From a virus, in the IMG/VR virus record IMGVR_UViG_3300035204_001919, positions 1-43,839 of that record: DNA of 43,839 nt; one strand, 5' to 3'. Below the pieces are notes generated by a model. The model ran no database searches. It was not told the DNA's origin and saw only the letters and a list, made by a program, of their open reading frames with translations. Position numbers and translations under genes: made by a program. Positions 1-9,057 of this stretch are shown here, piece by piece. The stretch's first letter is position 1; every line of letters starts with the position of its first letter.

Positions 1-120
1 GTCGGCGTAGATGCCGCAACGACCGTAGCCGTCGGCGTAGATGCCGCAACGACCGTAGCCGTCGGCGTAGATGCCGCAACGACCGTAGCCGTCGGCGTAG
101 ATGCCGCAACGACCGTAGCC
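1..120 (-). repeat. Four identical tandem copies of a 30-bp coding repeat
   Basis: Positions 1-30, 31-60, 61-90 and 91-120 are identical at the DNA level. A diverged fifth unit lies at 121-150. Read on the minus strand, each unit encodes the ten residues [10 protein letters not shown], a flexible Thr/Pro/Ala linker in the adhesin. The array continues past the window edge, so the copy number is unknown. Perfect identity implies recent expansion or gene conversion, and possibly length variation. Confidence 0.95.
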
Positions 121-3095
121 GTCGGTGTAGGCACCACTGTAGCTGTTGGAGTAGAAACTTTCGGTAGAATACAAATTGAATCCCCTGCTGTAATATTAGT
201 AAAAGCAGGTTCAACCCTCATCCATTTGGTACAATAGTTACATCCATCTAGACAGTCATTATTAAGGCACTGAGGGTCATCATGAACTTCTGTAATAATA
301 AACTCTTGATCCCCTTGGGAAGAAATAATAATAACATCGTTAGCGTGATAGGTTCCCTTGGGGCAATTATCTATCCAGATAGTTTTATTGTTTGCAGCTG
401 AATCGGGAGAACTATGGCTAGCGTAACATCCACATCTAGGCTCTGGACAATCTAAATGTAATAATAATTTAGTATACGTATCGTTAGTAAGAAATGGAAC
501 AGGTATCGATGAAACTACATCAAAGGCTTGATTATATCTTGCGACCCCTTTGGAAACTCTTATTTCATTTATAAATCCGTCAAAAAAACTACCATCACTT
601 CCAGCCACATACTCTTGCTTGCCAATAAATAATGGGCGAGCGCTATTGTAAACGTGATTAGTTTTGGTCCATTGAGTAGCTAAATCCCCATTAAGATAAA
701 GCTGCATTCCATTAGTTCCAGTGTGATGCCTCACTACAGCTACATGATGCCATTGATTAAGAGCGAGTATAGTAGAACTAGTTATACCGCTTGTATTGTC
801 ATTAGTTAACCTGTAGACGCTTATGGTCCCCAATTTATCATAAGTGATTTCAAAATCTGCATTACCATCATTACTCCAAGAGCCCTTTGACAGGAGCATG
901 GTATAGCTCCCCGAAGGGGAAGATAATGGCTTAAACCAAAACTCAATAGTAAACGGACTATTTCCAAAATCAAAATCATTATGATCAGGAATTTCTAAGC
1001 AACTATCTATTCCATTAAAATAAGCGCTCCCATTGAAATCTAAGTCGTGCTCTTCGTCTGGGCGAGCATCAACATCCCCCTTTACGGTGACTTTATGATC
1101 CGAATTACTTGCGTCACGGAATCCGCGCATTGGTATTAATAGTATCGTATTGGTATCTTTAACGTGTTCCCCTTCAACCTCTCCTGTTGAGGAGTTGTTC
1201 GTAATTTTTACTTCATTTATATGGCCCTTGAGAGAATATTTTTTACGAGTCTCTGTAGTTTGATAATTCTCTCTTCCATTTCCTATAGCGACTCCAATCG
1301 ATGAACTCCAATAAAGCGAAGCTGAATTATTGAATGTGAATTGCTGTGTCCCGTCCACATACAAAGTCCAATCATTACCGCTTCTTGTAAAGACTACGTG
1401 ATGCCAATCAAGAGAAAGGGTGTTAGACCTTTTGGTTGAATCGGTCCCACCATGAGCGATGTTAGAGGGCGAGACTCCATCAGAACTTGCATATAAATAA
1501 ATCTTACTATCATACCACCATAACGAACATACGTGAGGAGGGTTCGTGACTTGAGCATGAACATCCATTAAGCCGACCAAAAGTCCCCAATCAGGAGAAC
1601 CAGAGTCTTCAGGATTAAACCAGAACTTAATAGTAAAGTCATTAGTCCCAAAATTCCAATCATTACTTGGATCGACGACTAAAGCGTCTTCATATCCATC
1701 AAAATACGCGCTGCCACCAAACCAAAATTCATTCCAGTTAGCAAAATCTTGATATTCTGCCCCATCTAAATATGGATTTTTATACTTTTTAACTTTATGC
1801 TTTTTGTCGCTGATATCATCGTACCATTTGCAATTTTCTTCAGGAAGTTCTCCGGAAGCGAACACGACCACGGACACTGTCTTAGCGTCTGCAGCTGTAG
1901 TTTGATTCTCCCAGACATTAACTGTGGCAGAATCTTTTGAATACATGTTGGCGACTACATGTTTATCTATAGACGATGCTCCCTTGCCGGGCTCTTCTGG
2001 ATGAGCGGTTGCGAGTACCGCTGCATTAGTAGATAATGGGGTTTCAAAATTTACCCTATACTGACCCACGCCGAGGTCAGTGACGCTAGATACATTATAA
2101 GCTTCTCTTATTATTGAAGAGCTTCCATCAAAATTAACCCACGCTTTCGCCGAGCTTGCACAGCCCGTTAAGGAATCGCAATTAAAATTAGAGCCCCCTA
2201 TACCAGCACCTCCGCTGATATAGAGGGTTTGTTCGTCACCAGTAATTGCAATATTGGGGCCAGCGGCTATTGTTTTGAATTTGAGATCAGTTCCAACAGT
2301 TCCGCTGTAAAGGCCTGAGCCAACCCCTATATTGCTAGCCCCAGTAATGGCTTCTCCACTTAAGAGCATCCCTACTCCTTCATGAGTGGGACGATCGAGG
2401 TCGCCGTAGGTATTACCAGTGCCTAAATAGTTTTCTGCATATAAATCTCCCCTTATTATTGCTCCACCACTTACATCTAATTTGTCAATGGGATTGTCGT
2501 TTCCTACTCCTAATTTTTCACTTTGTTTATCATAGAAAACGTTTCCAGCAGCAACAATGCCATTGTCGTTATAAAACATTTGTTTGTTATTACCGACTGC
2601 AATTAAGTTTCCGTGGGGGCCAGTTGGGCCAATTGCTCCAGTAGCCCCCATGCTTCCCGTAAGATTTATGATCCATTGATTGCTTGAATAGGAACCTCCC
2701 CTAAACAAAACATTAAAAGTTAATGAAGTTCCAGAATAAGAAACAACAATTCCATGTAGATAATGTATGTTGAATGGTATGTTAGAGTCTGAACTATATA
2801 CTCTTATCAATGACCCAGCCGTATAACCCAAATTTGAATCAGCTACCGTAACAGTTATAGCCTGCCCAATATCAGTGCTAGCGTGACTAAGGTCTAAAAA
2901 ATTCGAAGAAGTCGTCGCATATTTTATGAGTGGACCGGTGGGTCCCGTAGCCCCCATGCCCCCTACAGGCCCAGTAGGCCCCGTAGGCCCACTAGCTCCA
3001 CCTCCGGGGCCAGTTGGCCCTATAGGCCCAGTACTACCCTCGGGCCCCGACGGACCAGTAGCACCTAAAATGTTGCCTAAGTATAAAGTTTTCAC
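1..3095 (-). CDS. Giant tail fibre/adhesin with collagen-like stalk and two LamG domains (3' end outside window)
   Basis: Open without a stop from a GTG at 3095 to the window edge (about 1031 codons), so the C-terminus is missing. Residues about 11-57 are Gly-Pro-Thr-type collagen-like triplets, with a second short block near 145-160. A fibre segment (NVFYDK...KLDVSGG) follows, which resembles the fibre at 5311-6444. Two LamG/concanavalin-like domains lie at about 450-632 and 678-865; each has the FTI(K/E)FWF and WHHV signatures typical of that fold. A Cys-rich segment (about 870-960) leads into a Thr/Pro/Val/Ala repeat at the edge. The GTG directly abuts the TAG of the preceding gene, so translation is probably coupled. 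LamG folds usually bind glycans or proteins, so a receptor-binding fibre is the best reading. The domain order is seen; the function is inferred. Confidence 0.85.
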   Translation of the reverse strand, partial: MKTLYLGNILGATGPSGPEGSTGPIGPTGPGGGASGPTGPTGPVGGMGATGPTGPLIKYATTSSNFLDLSHASTDIGQAITVTVADSNLGYTAGSLIRVYSSDSNIPFNIHYLHGIVVSYSGTSLTFNVLFRGGSYSSNQWIINLTGSMGATGAIGPTGPHGNLIAVGNNKQMFYNDNGIVAAGNVFYDKQSEKLGVGNDNPIDKLDVSGGAIIRGDLYAENYLGTGNTYGDLDRPTHEGVGMLLSGEAITGASNIGVGSGLYSGTVGTDLKFKTIAAGPNIAITGDEQTLYISGGAGIGGSNFNCDSLTGCASSAKAWVNFDGSSSIIREAYNVSSVTDLGVGQYRVNFETPLSTNAAVLATAHPEEPGKGASSIDKHVVANMYSKDSATVNVWENQTTAADAKTVSVVVFASGELPEENCKWYDDISDKKHKVKKYKNPYLDGAEYQDFANWNEFWFGGSAYFDGYEDALVVDPSNDWNFGTNDFTIKFWFNPEDSGSPDWGLLVGLMDVHAQVTNPPHVCSLWWYDSKIYLYASSDGVSPSNIAHGGTDSTKRSNTLSLDWHHVVFTRSGNDWTLYVDGTQQFTFNNSASLYWSSSIGVAIGNGRENYQTTETRKKYSLKGHINEVKITNNSSTGEVEGEHVKDTNTILLIPMRGFRDASNSDHKVTVKGDVDARPDEEHDLDFNGSAYFNGIDSCLEIPDHNDFDFGNSPFTIEFWFKPLSSPSGSYTMLLSKGSWSNDGNADFEITYDKLGTISVYRLTNDNTSGITSSTILALNQWHHVAVVRHHTGTNGMQLYLNGDLATQWTKTNHVYNSARPLFIGKQEYVAGSDGSFFDGFINEIRVSKGVARYNQAFDVVSSIPVPFLTNDTYTKLLLHLDCPEPRCGCYASHSSPDSAANNKTIWIDNCPKGTYHANDVIIISSQGDQEFIITEVHDDPQCLNNDCLDGCNYCTKWMRVEPAFTNITAGDSICILPKVSTPTATVVPTPTATVVAASTPTATVVAASTPTATVVAASTPTATVVAASTP

Positions 3096-3401
3096 CTATC
3101 TTCTAGTAGAAAATCCAGTCCTTTTTCTTCTTAGAAAAGGGATTTTTTTTCTTACCTTCTCCCACAGTTTTTTTAAGCTAAATTTCTCCCTATGCGAATT
3201 TTCCACGGATAAATTTGACTCATTATTATTGTTTCTTTTTAAATATATTTCAAAGTCTTCCTTTTCATAGTTATTATCGACGATGAATTCTGCGGTCTCT
3301 CGAGCTTTTGAGATGAGGATAGTGATAGATGTTGCTAAGCTTATATTATTTATAATAAAATTAGCGACTTTTTCTACTTCTTTCTCTCTGTCGGAACTCA
3401 T
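3096..3401 (-). CDS. Small charged hypothetical protein upstream of the adhesin
   Basis: 101 residues. The first half is acidic to neutral and probably helical. The tail is strongly basic, ending in KKIPFLRRKRTGFSTRR. There is no signal peptide or membrane span, and I do not recognise the family. A GAGG Shine-Dalgarno lies six bases before the ATG. Its TAG immediately precedes the GTG of the giant adhesin, so the two are one operon downstream of the terminator at 3442-3471. Position suggests a fibre accessory or chaperone, but nothing in the residues proves it. Confidence 0.7.
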   Translation of the reverse strand: MSSDREKEVEKVANFIINNISLATSITILISKARETAEFIVDNNYEKEDFEIYLKRNNNNESNLSVENSHREKFSLKKLWEKVRKKIPFLRRKRTGFSTRR

Positions 3402-3441
3402 TTGACCTCATTTATTATATAAGAAAATAAGTCAAAATTAC

Positions 3442-3471
3442 AAAAAAACCCGCCCTTAAAATAAGAGCGGG
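3442..3471 (-). terminator. Rho-independent terminator after the 570-residue fibre gene
   Basis: Read on the minus strand, ACCCGCTCTT and AAGGGCGGGT form a ten-base-pair stem (with G-U pairing) followed by seven T. It lies 26 bases beyond the stop of the fibre gene and before the adhesin operon, which therefore needs its own promoter. An AT-rich TATAATAA sequence lies between the terminator and the next gene. Confidence 0.9.
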
Positions 3472-3496
3472 TGATGAAATAATATATATTTTTTTA

Positions 3497-5209
3497 TTAA
3501 ATAGCAGATACCATAGCTTTAAGTCTATAATATGCATTTGGAAGTTCATTCGAAAATACCACATCTACTCCAGAAGTATCTACTCCAGTAACCATTACGG
3601 CCACTAGATCGTTATTTCCGGGGAACGTATTCTCTAATGAAACAACCACATTTGGGGTAGCATCAAATAAGTAACTTCCCGCTGTAAGGCCTAATGCTTC
3701 ACCGAAGTCGACTCTAGCGGTATCCGCCACAGCTAATTGCTTGCTGAAAACTCTGCTATCGTGAAGAGTATGAATCTTTGTCTCTGATCCATCAATCCCT
3801 GCCATCCAACCCGTAACCGGATCCCATACCATAGAAGCACTTGGCCCGAGTGAAGATCCAACCGCGCCTTGACTACCACGTTTGATATGAAAACCACCCT
3901 TTTCAGGAGCGATGGCGTGAGTAATATCATTATTAAGAACGATTACATTATCTCCGATGTTGACTTCGTTTTGAGTAACGGAGACTGTAGACCCCTTTAC
4001 ATTTAAGTTACCAGCGATGGTGATCGTCGCATTTGCGTCATCAAATGTCACGTCATCTTTAAACGTTTTATGTCCTTCGATATCTTGTGCGCCCGCTGTA
4101 CGAACGACAGTGCTATCTACAGAAATGAAATTCGAAACGGAACCATCAAAGTCCGTGGAAGATCCTCCGGCCGTGACGATGCTGAGACCACCACCACCGG
4201 GAGCATTTAACGCGTTTACTGTAGAATTAGCAGGACCACCCTTACTGTTAGACCCCGCATAATTGACCCCCAACTCGGTATTAGTAATTACTCCGTCGGC
4301 GACGCCCACTCTACCATTTGTATCAAACTCCAAAGTGGGATCAAGGTCTAAATCAAGTACAATTGTTCCCCCTAGAGCTAAAGAAGAGATATCTGAATTA
4401 ATACCGCTTCTAGCATTTACTGTTACAGAACTATTAGCCAACTTAGCATTTGTAATGCCTCCTCCGAGCATGTTATTAGAAATACCTCCAGCCTTTACAT
4501 TGAGATTTCCACCGGCAAATTCAATAGAGACATTATCAACTTCTCCAGTTTGGATATAATCATTTACTAACTTGTTATCGGTAATTCCTCCGGCGAGGTG
4601 AGTATTAGTTACTCCGCCCGCCTTGATTTGAAGATCTGAATTTGCAGCGTCCCACTCTAGTCCACCTAGAGCATCTATCTCAGAAGTCTTTATATAATCT
4701 TCCGCCAACTGAGCATCTGTAACACCATTGGCAATTCTATCTACAGGAATAGACGCTAACTGAAATCTGGTTGGCAAGTAACCAGTTGCATCTACAAGAT
4801 TGAATTTAGGAGTCCAGTCATTTCCGCCAAGAGGAACTGTAACGTCTGCGCCAAAACTAATTGAATTATTTGCAAGCTTACTATTACTAATAGATCCCGC
4901 TAACATAGAATCCGTTACCTGACTTGCTCCAATATAGATGTCATCAGTACCTACTGTTAAACCGGCGCCTGCTGTGACATGAACTTCTAGATCGTTTTGA
5001 AGAGTTAAATTAGAAGTATAAGCGTTATTAGTATATCCGAGTAAGCCAGATCCAGCGATAATACTCCTCTGCGAAGGAGCGGCTTGTACCCCTTGGGCCA
5101 ATTGAGTGCCATATCCGTCATTGTCATGGTCATAAAAAAGACCTTCTGCACTTCCCGTCAGAAGGCGACCGCCCACTCTTAATTGATCAACATTAAATAC
5201 TCTCGCCAT
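3497..5209 (-). CDS. Tail fibre protein with repeated ITNxKL-type motifs
   Basis: 570 residues. The N-terminus (MARVFNVDQLRVGG) looks like an attachment segment. Residues about 95-320 hold imperfect repeats of the type (V/I)(T/S)(D/N)xxLAxGxI(T/S)NxKLAN, common in trimeric beta-helical phage fibres. The last ~80 residues form a distinct beta-rich tip beginning near ADTARVDFGEALG. A good AGGAG site lies ten bases before the ATG, and a GTGTAGTT promoter-like motif lies further upstream. A terminator follows the gene. The fibre assignment rests on repeats and neighbours; receptor specificity is unknown. Confidence 0.8.
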   Translation of the reverse strand: MARVFNVDQLRVGGRLLTGSAEGLFYDHDNDGYGTQLAQGVQAAPSQRSIIAGSGLLGYTNNAYTSNLTLQNDLEVHVTAGAGLTVGTDDIYIGASQVTDSMLAGSISNSKLANNSISFGADVTVPLGGNDWTPKFNLVDATGYLPTRFQLASIPVDRIANGVTDAQLAEDYIKTSEIDALGGLEWDAANSDLQIKAGGVTNTHLAGGITDNKLVNDYIQTGEVDNVSIEFAGGNLNVKAGGISNNMLGGGITNAKLANSSVTVNARSGINSDISSLALGGTIVLDLDLDPTLEFDTNGRVGVADGVITNTELGVNYAGSNSKGGPANSTVNALNAPGGGGLSIVTAGGSSTDFDGSVSNFISVDSTVVRTAGAQDIEGHKTFKDDVTFDDANATITIAGNLNVKGSTVSVTQNEVNIGDNVIVLNNDITHAIAPEKGGFHIKRGSQGAVGSSLGPSASMVWDPVTGWMAGIDGSETKIHTLHDSRVFSKQLAVADTARVDFGEALGLTAGSYLFDATPNVVVSLENTFPGNNDLVAVMVTGVDTSGVDVVFSNELPNAYYRLKAMVSAI

Positions 5210-5232
5210 TGTAAATTTTCTCCTGTACTTTT

Positions 5233-5240
5233 AACTACAC
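5233..5240 (-). promoter_or_regulatory. GTGTA-type candidate phage promoter
   Basis: GTGTAGTT on the minus strand, 23 bases before the 570-residue fibre ATG, with AT-rich ATAATATGAT upstream. It is one of at least nine minus-strand copies that head structural or late-type operons. Confidence 0.45.
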
Positions 5241-5310
5241 ATCATATTATCGTCACTAGAACTCCAAAAGTAACATTTATTTATTTATTTTTTAAAATAA
5301 GTATTAAAAA

Positions 5311-6444
5311 TTATTCAGAAATGGAATGATAATAATTCTCCCCCGTTTTAGGGGCTGCAAAGCATTGAATCTCAAAGGCTTTGTCCTCTGAGTTAGCTGA
5401 AGGCTGCAAAACTGGCGAACTGAAAAATACATCACATCCGCTAGATTTGATATTTTCGATCATATAGAAGTACATTTCTTCGCTATCTGGCGGGGCAATT
5501 AACGTACATACCACTTTTGGTATATATCCCAAATCTTGACCGAAATACATGAATACATTAGTTGCCCCGTCAGGAATTCTTTTAGAAGCAAAAGCTCCAC
5601 CACTTTTTATTGCATTATATTCCAATGTGCCATCCGGAATATCGACATCTCTTATGACAGAATCTTGAACCGTTATTCCGGAAATAATAGTAGAATTTCC
5701 TACTTTTTCTACTTTAAATAATTCCTTCGGCGTATCGTAAATATCTTTAAGAAAAACGATAGAATTATCTTCGACAGAAAGCTTAGATTGCTGTGCGGGA
5801 AATATTATGCTATCTCCAGCTAAATATAAATCTTTAAATGGCGCTGTAGACGACCCTAAATCAAACTTGTTCGCCTCCGCCGGTTTGAGGCTGCCGCTTA
5901 CAATAATATCCCCGTCAACCCTAAGGTTTCCATTCTTAATGTGAAGTTTTTCTTCTGGCTGAGAATGTCCAATTCCAATATAATATTCATTATTTGATGC
6001 ATTTTCAGAGAAGGTTATACTCTTCGAAACAGGATCAATATTGATTAATGTTGCGCTCTCATCTTTTACTAAGAATGAAGCAGCGTTCCCTCCTTCGGCA
6101 TCCCCAGAAAGAATGAATTGCCCCTTGTTGATTACAAGTGCTCCGCCACTTATCGTAATCTTATCGGAAGCCTTATCATAAAAAACATTATCTGCCCCAG
6201 CAGTACTACCCCCGTCGTTGTACTGAATACTCCCCGGAATTCCAAAAGCGGCTGTATCCTGTCCGGCTGGACCCTGTATACCCGGCAACTGCATACCAAT
6301 GGTCATCCCGTCTTGAGCAGTGACAGTAGTGCTTTGTCCAGAAAGCAAAACTGATACGTCTCCGCCAGTGAGCGGTTTTACACTAGTAGCATGTTGGCCA
6401 GATAGAACAACATCTACGTTGATTCCTGTAGGTGAATAAGGCAT
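5311..6444 (-). CDS. Tail fibre/spike-like protein
   Basis: 377 residues. The N-terminal ~70 residues have two similar (V/S)VLLSGQ-type segments followed by a short collagen-like GIQGPAG. A fibre segment (GSIQYNDGG...NVFYDKASDKITISGG) is also found in the giant adhesin. A long beta-rich shaft follows, then a C-terminal domain (about 290-370) with GYIPKVV and CDVFFSSP, probably a tip. It starts one base beyond the stop of the BppU-like gene, so the two are co-translated. Fibre or baseplate spike is a family-style inference, not a motif proof. Confidence 0.75.
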   Translation of the reverse strand: MPYSPTGINVDVVLSGQHATSVKPLTGGDVSVLLSGQSTTVTAQDGMTIGMQLPGIQGPAGQDTAAFGIPGSIQYNDGGSTAGADNVFYDKASDKITISGGALVINKGQFILSGDAEGGNAASFLVKDESATLINIDPVSKSITFSENASNNEYYIGIGHSQPEEKLHIKNGNLRVDGDIIVSGSLKPAEANKFDLGSSTAPFKDLYLAGDSIIFPAQQSKLSVEDNSIVFLKDIYDTPKELFKVEKVGNSTIISGITVQDSVIRDVDIPDGTLEYNAIKSGGAFASKRIPDGATNVFMYFGQDLGYIPKVVCTLIAPPDSEEMYFYMIENIKSSGCDVFFSSPVLQPSANSEDKAFEIQCFAAPKTGENYYHSISE

Positions 6445-6445
6445 T

Positions 6446-6799
6446 CTAAAGGGTCATGTCAGTAACTTCTGGGTGAATGTTTACTCTACCATCAAGTAGC
6501 TTAGCTACATATCCGGTATTGTTGTACATTTCTATATCATAAACTCCTACCGTTACTGGTAAGGTAGCTGTATCTGCCGCGGAGATACTTATTCTAATTT
6601 TTCCATTTGCCGAATCAATGACGACAGGGGAAAGAGATAATAGATAAGTAGAATCAGAATATTTAGATTTTATAACTCCACGGAGATTATACCCAAGAAG
6701 GTTTACCGCAGTATTATCTTCATTTTTTGCAGTTAAATCTGCAATGAAAGAAGACCCTCTTACAATGTCTAAGTTATAATTTACAAGCATAATATCCAT
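6446..6799 (-). CDS. Baseplate upper protein-like (BppU N-terminal-like) domain protein
   Basis: 117 residues. The pattern fits the small beta-sandwich found at the N-terminus of BppU-like baseplate proteins: VRGSSFIADLTAKNEDN near the start, then LRGVIKSKYSDS and VGVYDIEMYN. That family links fibres to the baseplate. The gene is immediately followed by the 377-residue fibre. The start could be ATG 6799 or ATG 6790. A GTGTAATA motif lies only four bases before the first ATG, so the transcript may be leaderless. No Shine-Dalgarno is seen. Confidence 0.65.
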   Translation of the reverse strand: MDIMLVNYNLDIVRGSSFIADLTAKNEDNTAVNLLGYNLRGVIKSKYSDSTYLLSLSPVVIDSANGKIRISISAADTATLPVTVGVYDIEMYNNTGYVAKLLDGRVNIHPEVTDMTL

Positions 6800-6803
6800 T
6801 GGA

Positions 6804-6811
6804 TATTACAC
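6804..6811 (-). promoter_or_regulatory. GTGTAATA candidate phage promoter
   Basis: Minus-strand GTGTAATA four bases before the BppU-like ATG. There is no ribosome-binding site between motif and start, as expected for a leaderless message starting ATGGATATTATG. Confidence 0.45.
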
Positions 6812-6841
6812 TAAATAAGAAAGTTTTTGAAGAGTTTAGAT

Positions 6842-7198
6842 CTATTGTAAAAGTCTTCTTACTTCTTCTTCGTCAACATTTTTCGTAGTCCAAGTGTGAT
6901 TCGTTGGCTTTTGATAAGAAGATACGTGTTTTTTGAATTCTCTTACTAATCTAGCTTGAAGTTCAACCCTATTATCAATAGGTAAAAGTCCTAGTCTCTG
7001 AGCGTGAGCTTGCAAATCAGACTTATTCATACCATTAATATCGCTCTCATACGATTCTAGGTCGAGGGTCTTATATTTCCCCAACCCATCATCACCCCAC
7101 ACTTGTTCCAAGGTGGTTGGTTCAACAGTCTCCTGCATCCCATGAGTTTGATTTAATTCTGTTACCTTTTTCTTACTTGCTCTCTTTTTTCTTGGCAT
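6842..7198 (-). CDS. SAP-like domain virion-region protein
   Basis: 118 residues. A very basic N-terminus (PRKKRASKKK) is followed by an acidic middle. Residues about 57-95 fit the helix-hairpin-helix SAP pattern (NKSDLQAHAQRLGL...VELQARLVREF), which in other proteins binds DNA. The start is supported by AAGGA upstream of the ATG. It lies directly downstream of the group I intron core, so its mRNA may be joined to upstream sequence by splicing. The role in the particle is unknown. Confidence 0.65.
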   Translation of the reverse strand: MPRKKRASKKKVTELNQTHGMQETVEPTTLEQVWGDDGLGKYKTLDLESYESDINGMNKSDLQAHAQRLGLLPIDNRVELQARLVREFKKHVSSYQKPTNHTWTTKNVDEEEVRRLLQ

Positions 7199-7249
7199 AA
7201 CCTTATTCCTTATAATTGGATCTTAGCCGATACTGTGTTCAGTTTACTG

Positions 7250-7510
7250 GGTTCGAGACGGCATAGCCCCAAATTAGTACGCTGCACCGACACAGTAATC
7301 CAATACTGTTATCGCCGCTTTTTTAATTACGGCATCTATATGTCGCCATATAGTTCGGACTATATCTTCGCTAATAAGCGTTGGGCGCTCGTGGGCGGGT
7401 TATTGTCGGGTCTCACCGCCTAGTCTCTACACCTTCCAGAGTATCAGTACCCCCTCTGGCTTGGCTCGGTATTGTCTCATAGAGAGTTCCACCGAATTCA
7501 CCCAATATGG
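7250..7510 (-). ncRNA. Group I intron (td-like) catalytic core
   Basis: The 371 bases between the flanking genes hold a group I ribozyme on the minus strand. Diagnostic segments in order: GAATTCGGTGGAACTCTCT (near 7482-7500), GAGACAATACCGAGCCAAGC (within 7458-7478), GGTGTAGAGACTA (7421-7433, P7 5' strand) and GAAGATATAGTCCG (7356-7369, P7 3' strand). A P9 hairpin at 7336-7353 has seven base pairs and a GCGA tetraloop. TCGGT/ACCGA and CTCT/GAGA pairings match the layout of the phage T4 td intron. Further small hairpins follow to about 7280. No homing endonuclease gene is present. Exact splice sites are not identified; the ends given are approximate. Confidence 0.85.
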
Positions 7511-7569
7511 CCAAATTTTCTTATATTATATATACATCTAATAAACCTAAAAGTCAACCTTAATATTGA

Positions 7570-9057
7570 CTATAATTCATAACTGTATGCTCCACTAATT
7601 CCTCCTGTAGAAGTCCATTGATCCTCTTCGCACTTATGTACGCACCAGTCTCTAACAGCAATGAAGCTGCCCATACCAGCTGTTCCAGAGGAATAATAAT
7701 AAAGGGGCAACTGTTCCACTTCAACAGGTATTTTAATTTTAATTCCAGAACCCGGTATATAATTTGCACTATCCAGAGAACTAGTAGAAGTGGGATCAAC
7801 GATATTAATTCCCTGACCCATTCCTTGATGATTTCTACATTGATAATATAAAGTGCTTGGTGCATCCATAGGAACCCTAAATACAGTCATCGCGTCAGAA
7901 GTATTCACGCCATCCCCTTCTAAATATCCCTTCATCGCTTGTACTTCACAGAATATACCGCTACCCTTGTCTCCTCCACTTGAATCTGTGCCGATATATA
8001 AGGGGTGTCCACTATTTGATACGTCGGACTGATCGAACCTATACTCTGATCCCCTCTTCATGGTTAGAATTGGCTTATGAACCCCGTCTAGATAAAAAGC
8101 TGTACCGTAATTAGGGCTACCCGTAGTTGCAACCTGATATGTAACAGTTTCATGCTCTATAAATCCTTGGTTACCAGAGATATACTCTGTTCCAGATCTA
8201 TAGACATTTCCTAAAATATCGAACCATTCAGAATGAGTACCGTCCCTGACAGTACTGAGCCTAAAGTCATATGGTAAATATTCCCCACTGAACCCATCGA
8301 TAGAATTGCCACTTTCTTTAGGCCAAGGATCAACGAATCTAAATACATATTCTGTACCAGAAGCATTAAGCACCCCTAGCGCTGCTTCGTCTCCATTTAA
8401 GGCGAATTCGAAAGACGGAGTTTCTCCTGCTCCAGTGGGAGGCAGAGAGACATTTATAACCTTGGGAGAACAACTTACGTCACTCGGGGGAGAGTAGTAT
8501 ACATTGTTTGCCTCATATTTCGTGTCTAACTGTAAGCCTCCAGCTGCAGCAGGTACAGTTCCAACGTTATGCTTGGATCTAACCTGTATTTCAAAATTCT
8601 CAAATACTATAAAAGGATGAGGCTGTTCAGCTACCCCGAAATCGTCATAAGTTATTGTCTTGTGATCTTTTACATGAGTTTTCCAGTAGGTCGCATAATA
8701 AGACTGGTAAGCTGCATTAAACTTTACATCCTGTTCGTACCGTTTCTTTCCAGCGGTATCTGTTGAAACAAAACCAAATGGATAGTTATTCTTTACATCT
8801 TCAAAAAGAGCAAGAGCTTGTGTATCATTGAAGGATTCTTCTCCTCTGCCTCCATAGTAACGATAACCATATTGTCCGTATTTTTCGGTGCGTTCTGATT
8901 CATCTGTAAATCCGATTCTTTCAATAGTTTTTAATTCAACTGGTTTTAGATAAAATCTTGGAGTATCATCTGTTGCAAGATTATGAGAATCTTTATTAAA
9001 ATATAAATGACATACGAACTTAACCGCTCTATTTATTTTGTTTGTTTTAAAGCTCAT
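7570..9057 (-). CDS. Virion protein with plastocyanin-like (cupredoxin) domain
   Basis: 495 residues. The N-terminal ~300 residues are beta-rich and unrecognised. Residues about 325-420 look like a cupredoxin: LTMKRGSEYRFDQSD, then SGHPLYIGT with H351, then YYQCRNHQGMG with C407, H410 and M413. These four are in the positions of a type-1 copper site. Related domains occur in marine phage structural proteins. Translation starts in a TAATG overlap with the preceding gene, behind GGAGGAGG. The TAG lies just before the group I intron, so splicing could alter the C-terminus. Copper binding is inferred. Confidence 0.7.
   Translation of the reverse strand: MSFKTNKINRAVKFVCHLYFNKDSHNLATDDTPRFYLKPVELKTIERIGFTDESERTEKYGQYGYRYYGGRGEESFNDTQALALFEDVKNNYPFGFVSTDTAGKKRYEQDVKFNAAYQSYYATYWKTHVKDHKTITYDDFGVAEQPHPFIVFENFEIQVRSKHNVGTVPAAAGGLQLDTKYEANNVYYSPPSDVSCSPKVINVSLPPTGAGETPSFEFALNGDEAALGVLNASGTEYVFRFVDPWPKESGNSIDGFSGEYLPYDFRLSTVRDGTHSEWFDILGNVYRSGTEYISGNQGFIEHETVTYQVATTGSPNYGTAFYLDGVHKPILTMKRGSEYRFDQSDVSNSGHPLYIGTDSSGGDKGSGIFCEVQAMKGYLEGDGVNTSDAMTVFRVPMDAPSTLYYQCRNHQGMGQGINIVDPTSTSSLDSANYIPGSGIKIKIPVEVEQLPLYYYSSGTAGMGSFIAVRDWCVHKCEEDQWTSTGGISGAYSYEL

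Noticed and set aside
1-150. Possible CRISPR-like array
   Set aside because: The units are directly adjacent with no spacers and continue an open reading frame, so this is a protein repeat.
2926-3270. Plus-strand frame with Gly-Pro repeats
   Set aside because: Mirror of the collagen-like minus-strand coding sequence; the minus frame is over 1000 codons long and has recognisable domains.
7200-7330. tRNA-like GGTTCGA sequence in the gap
   Set aside because: No acceptor or anticodon stems can be formed; the sequence belongs to the 3' part of the group I intron region.
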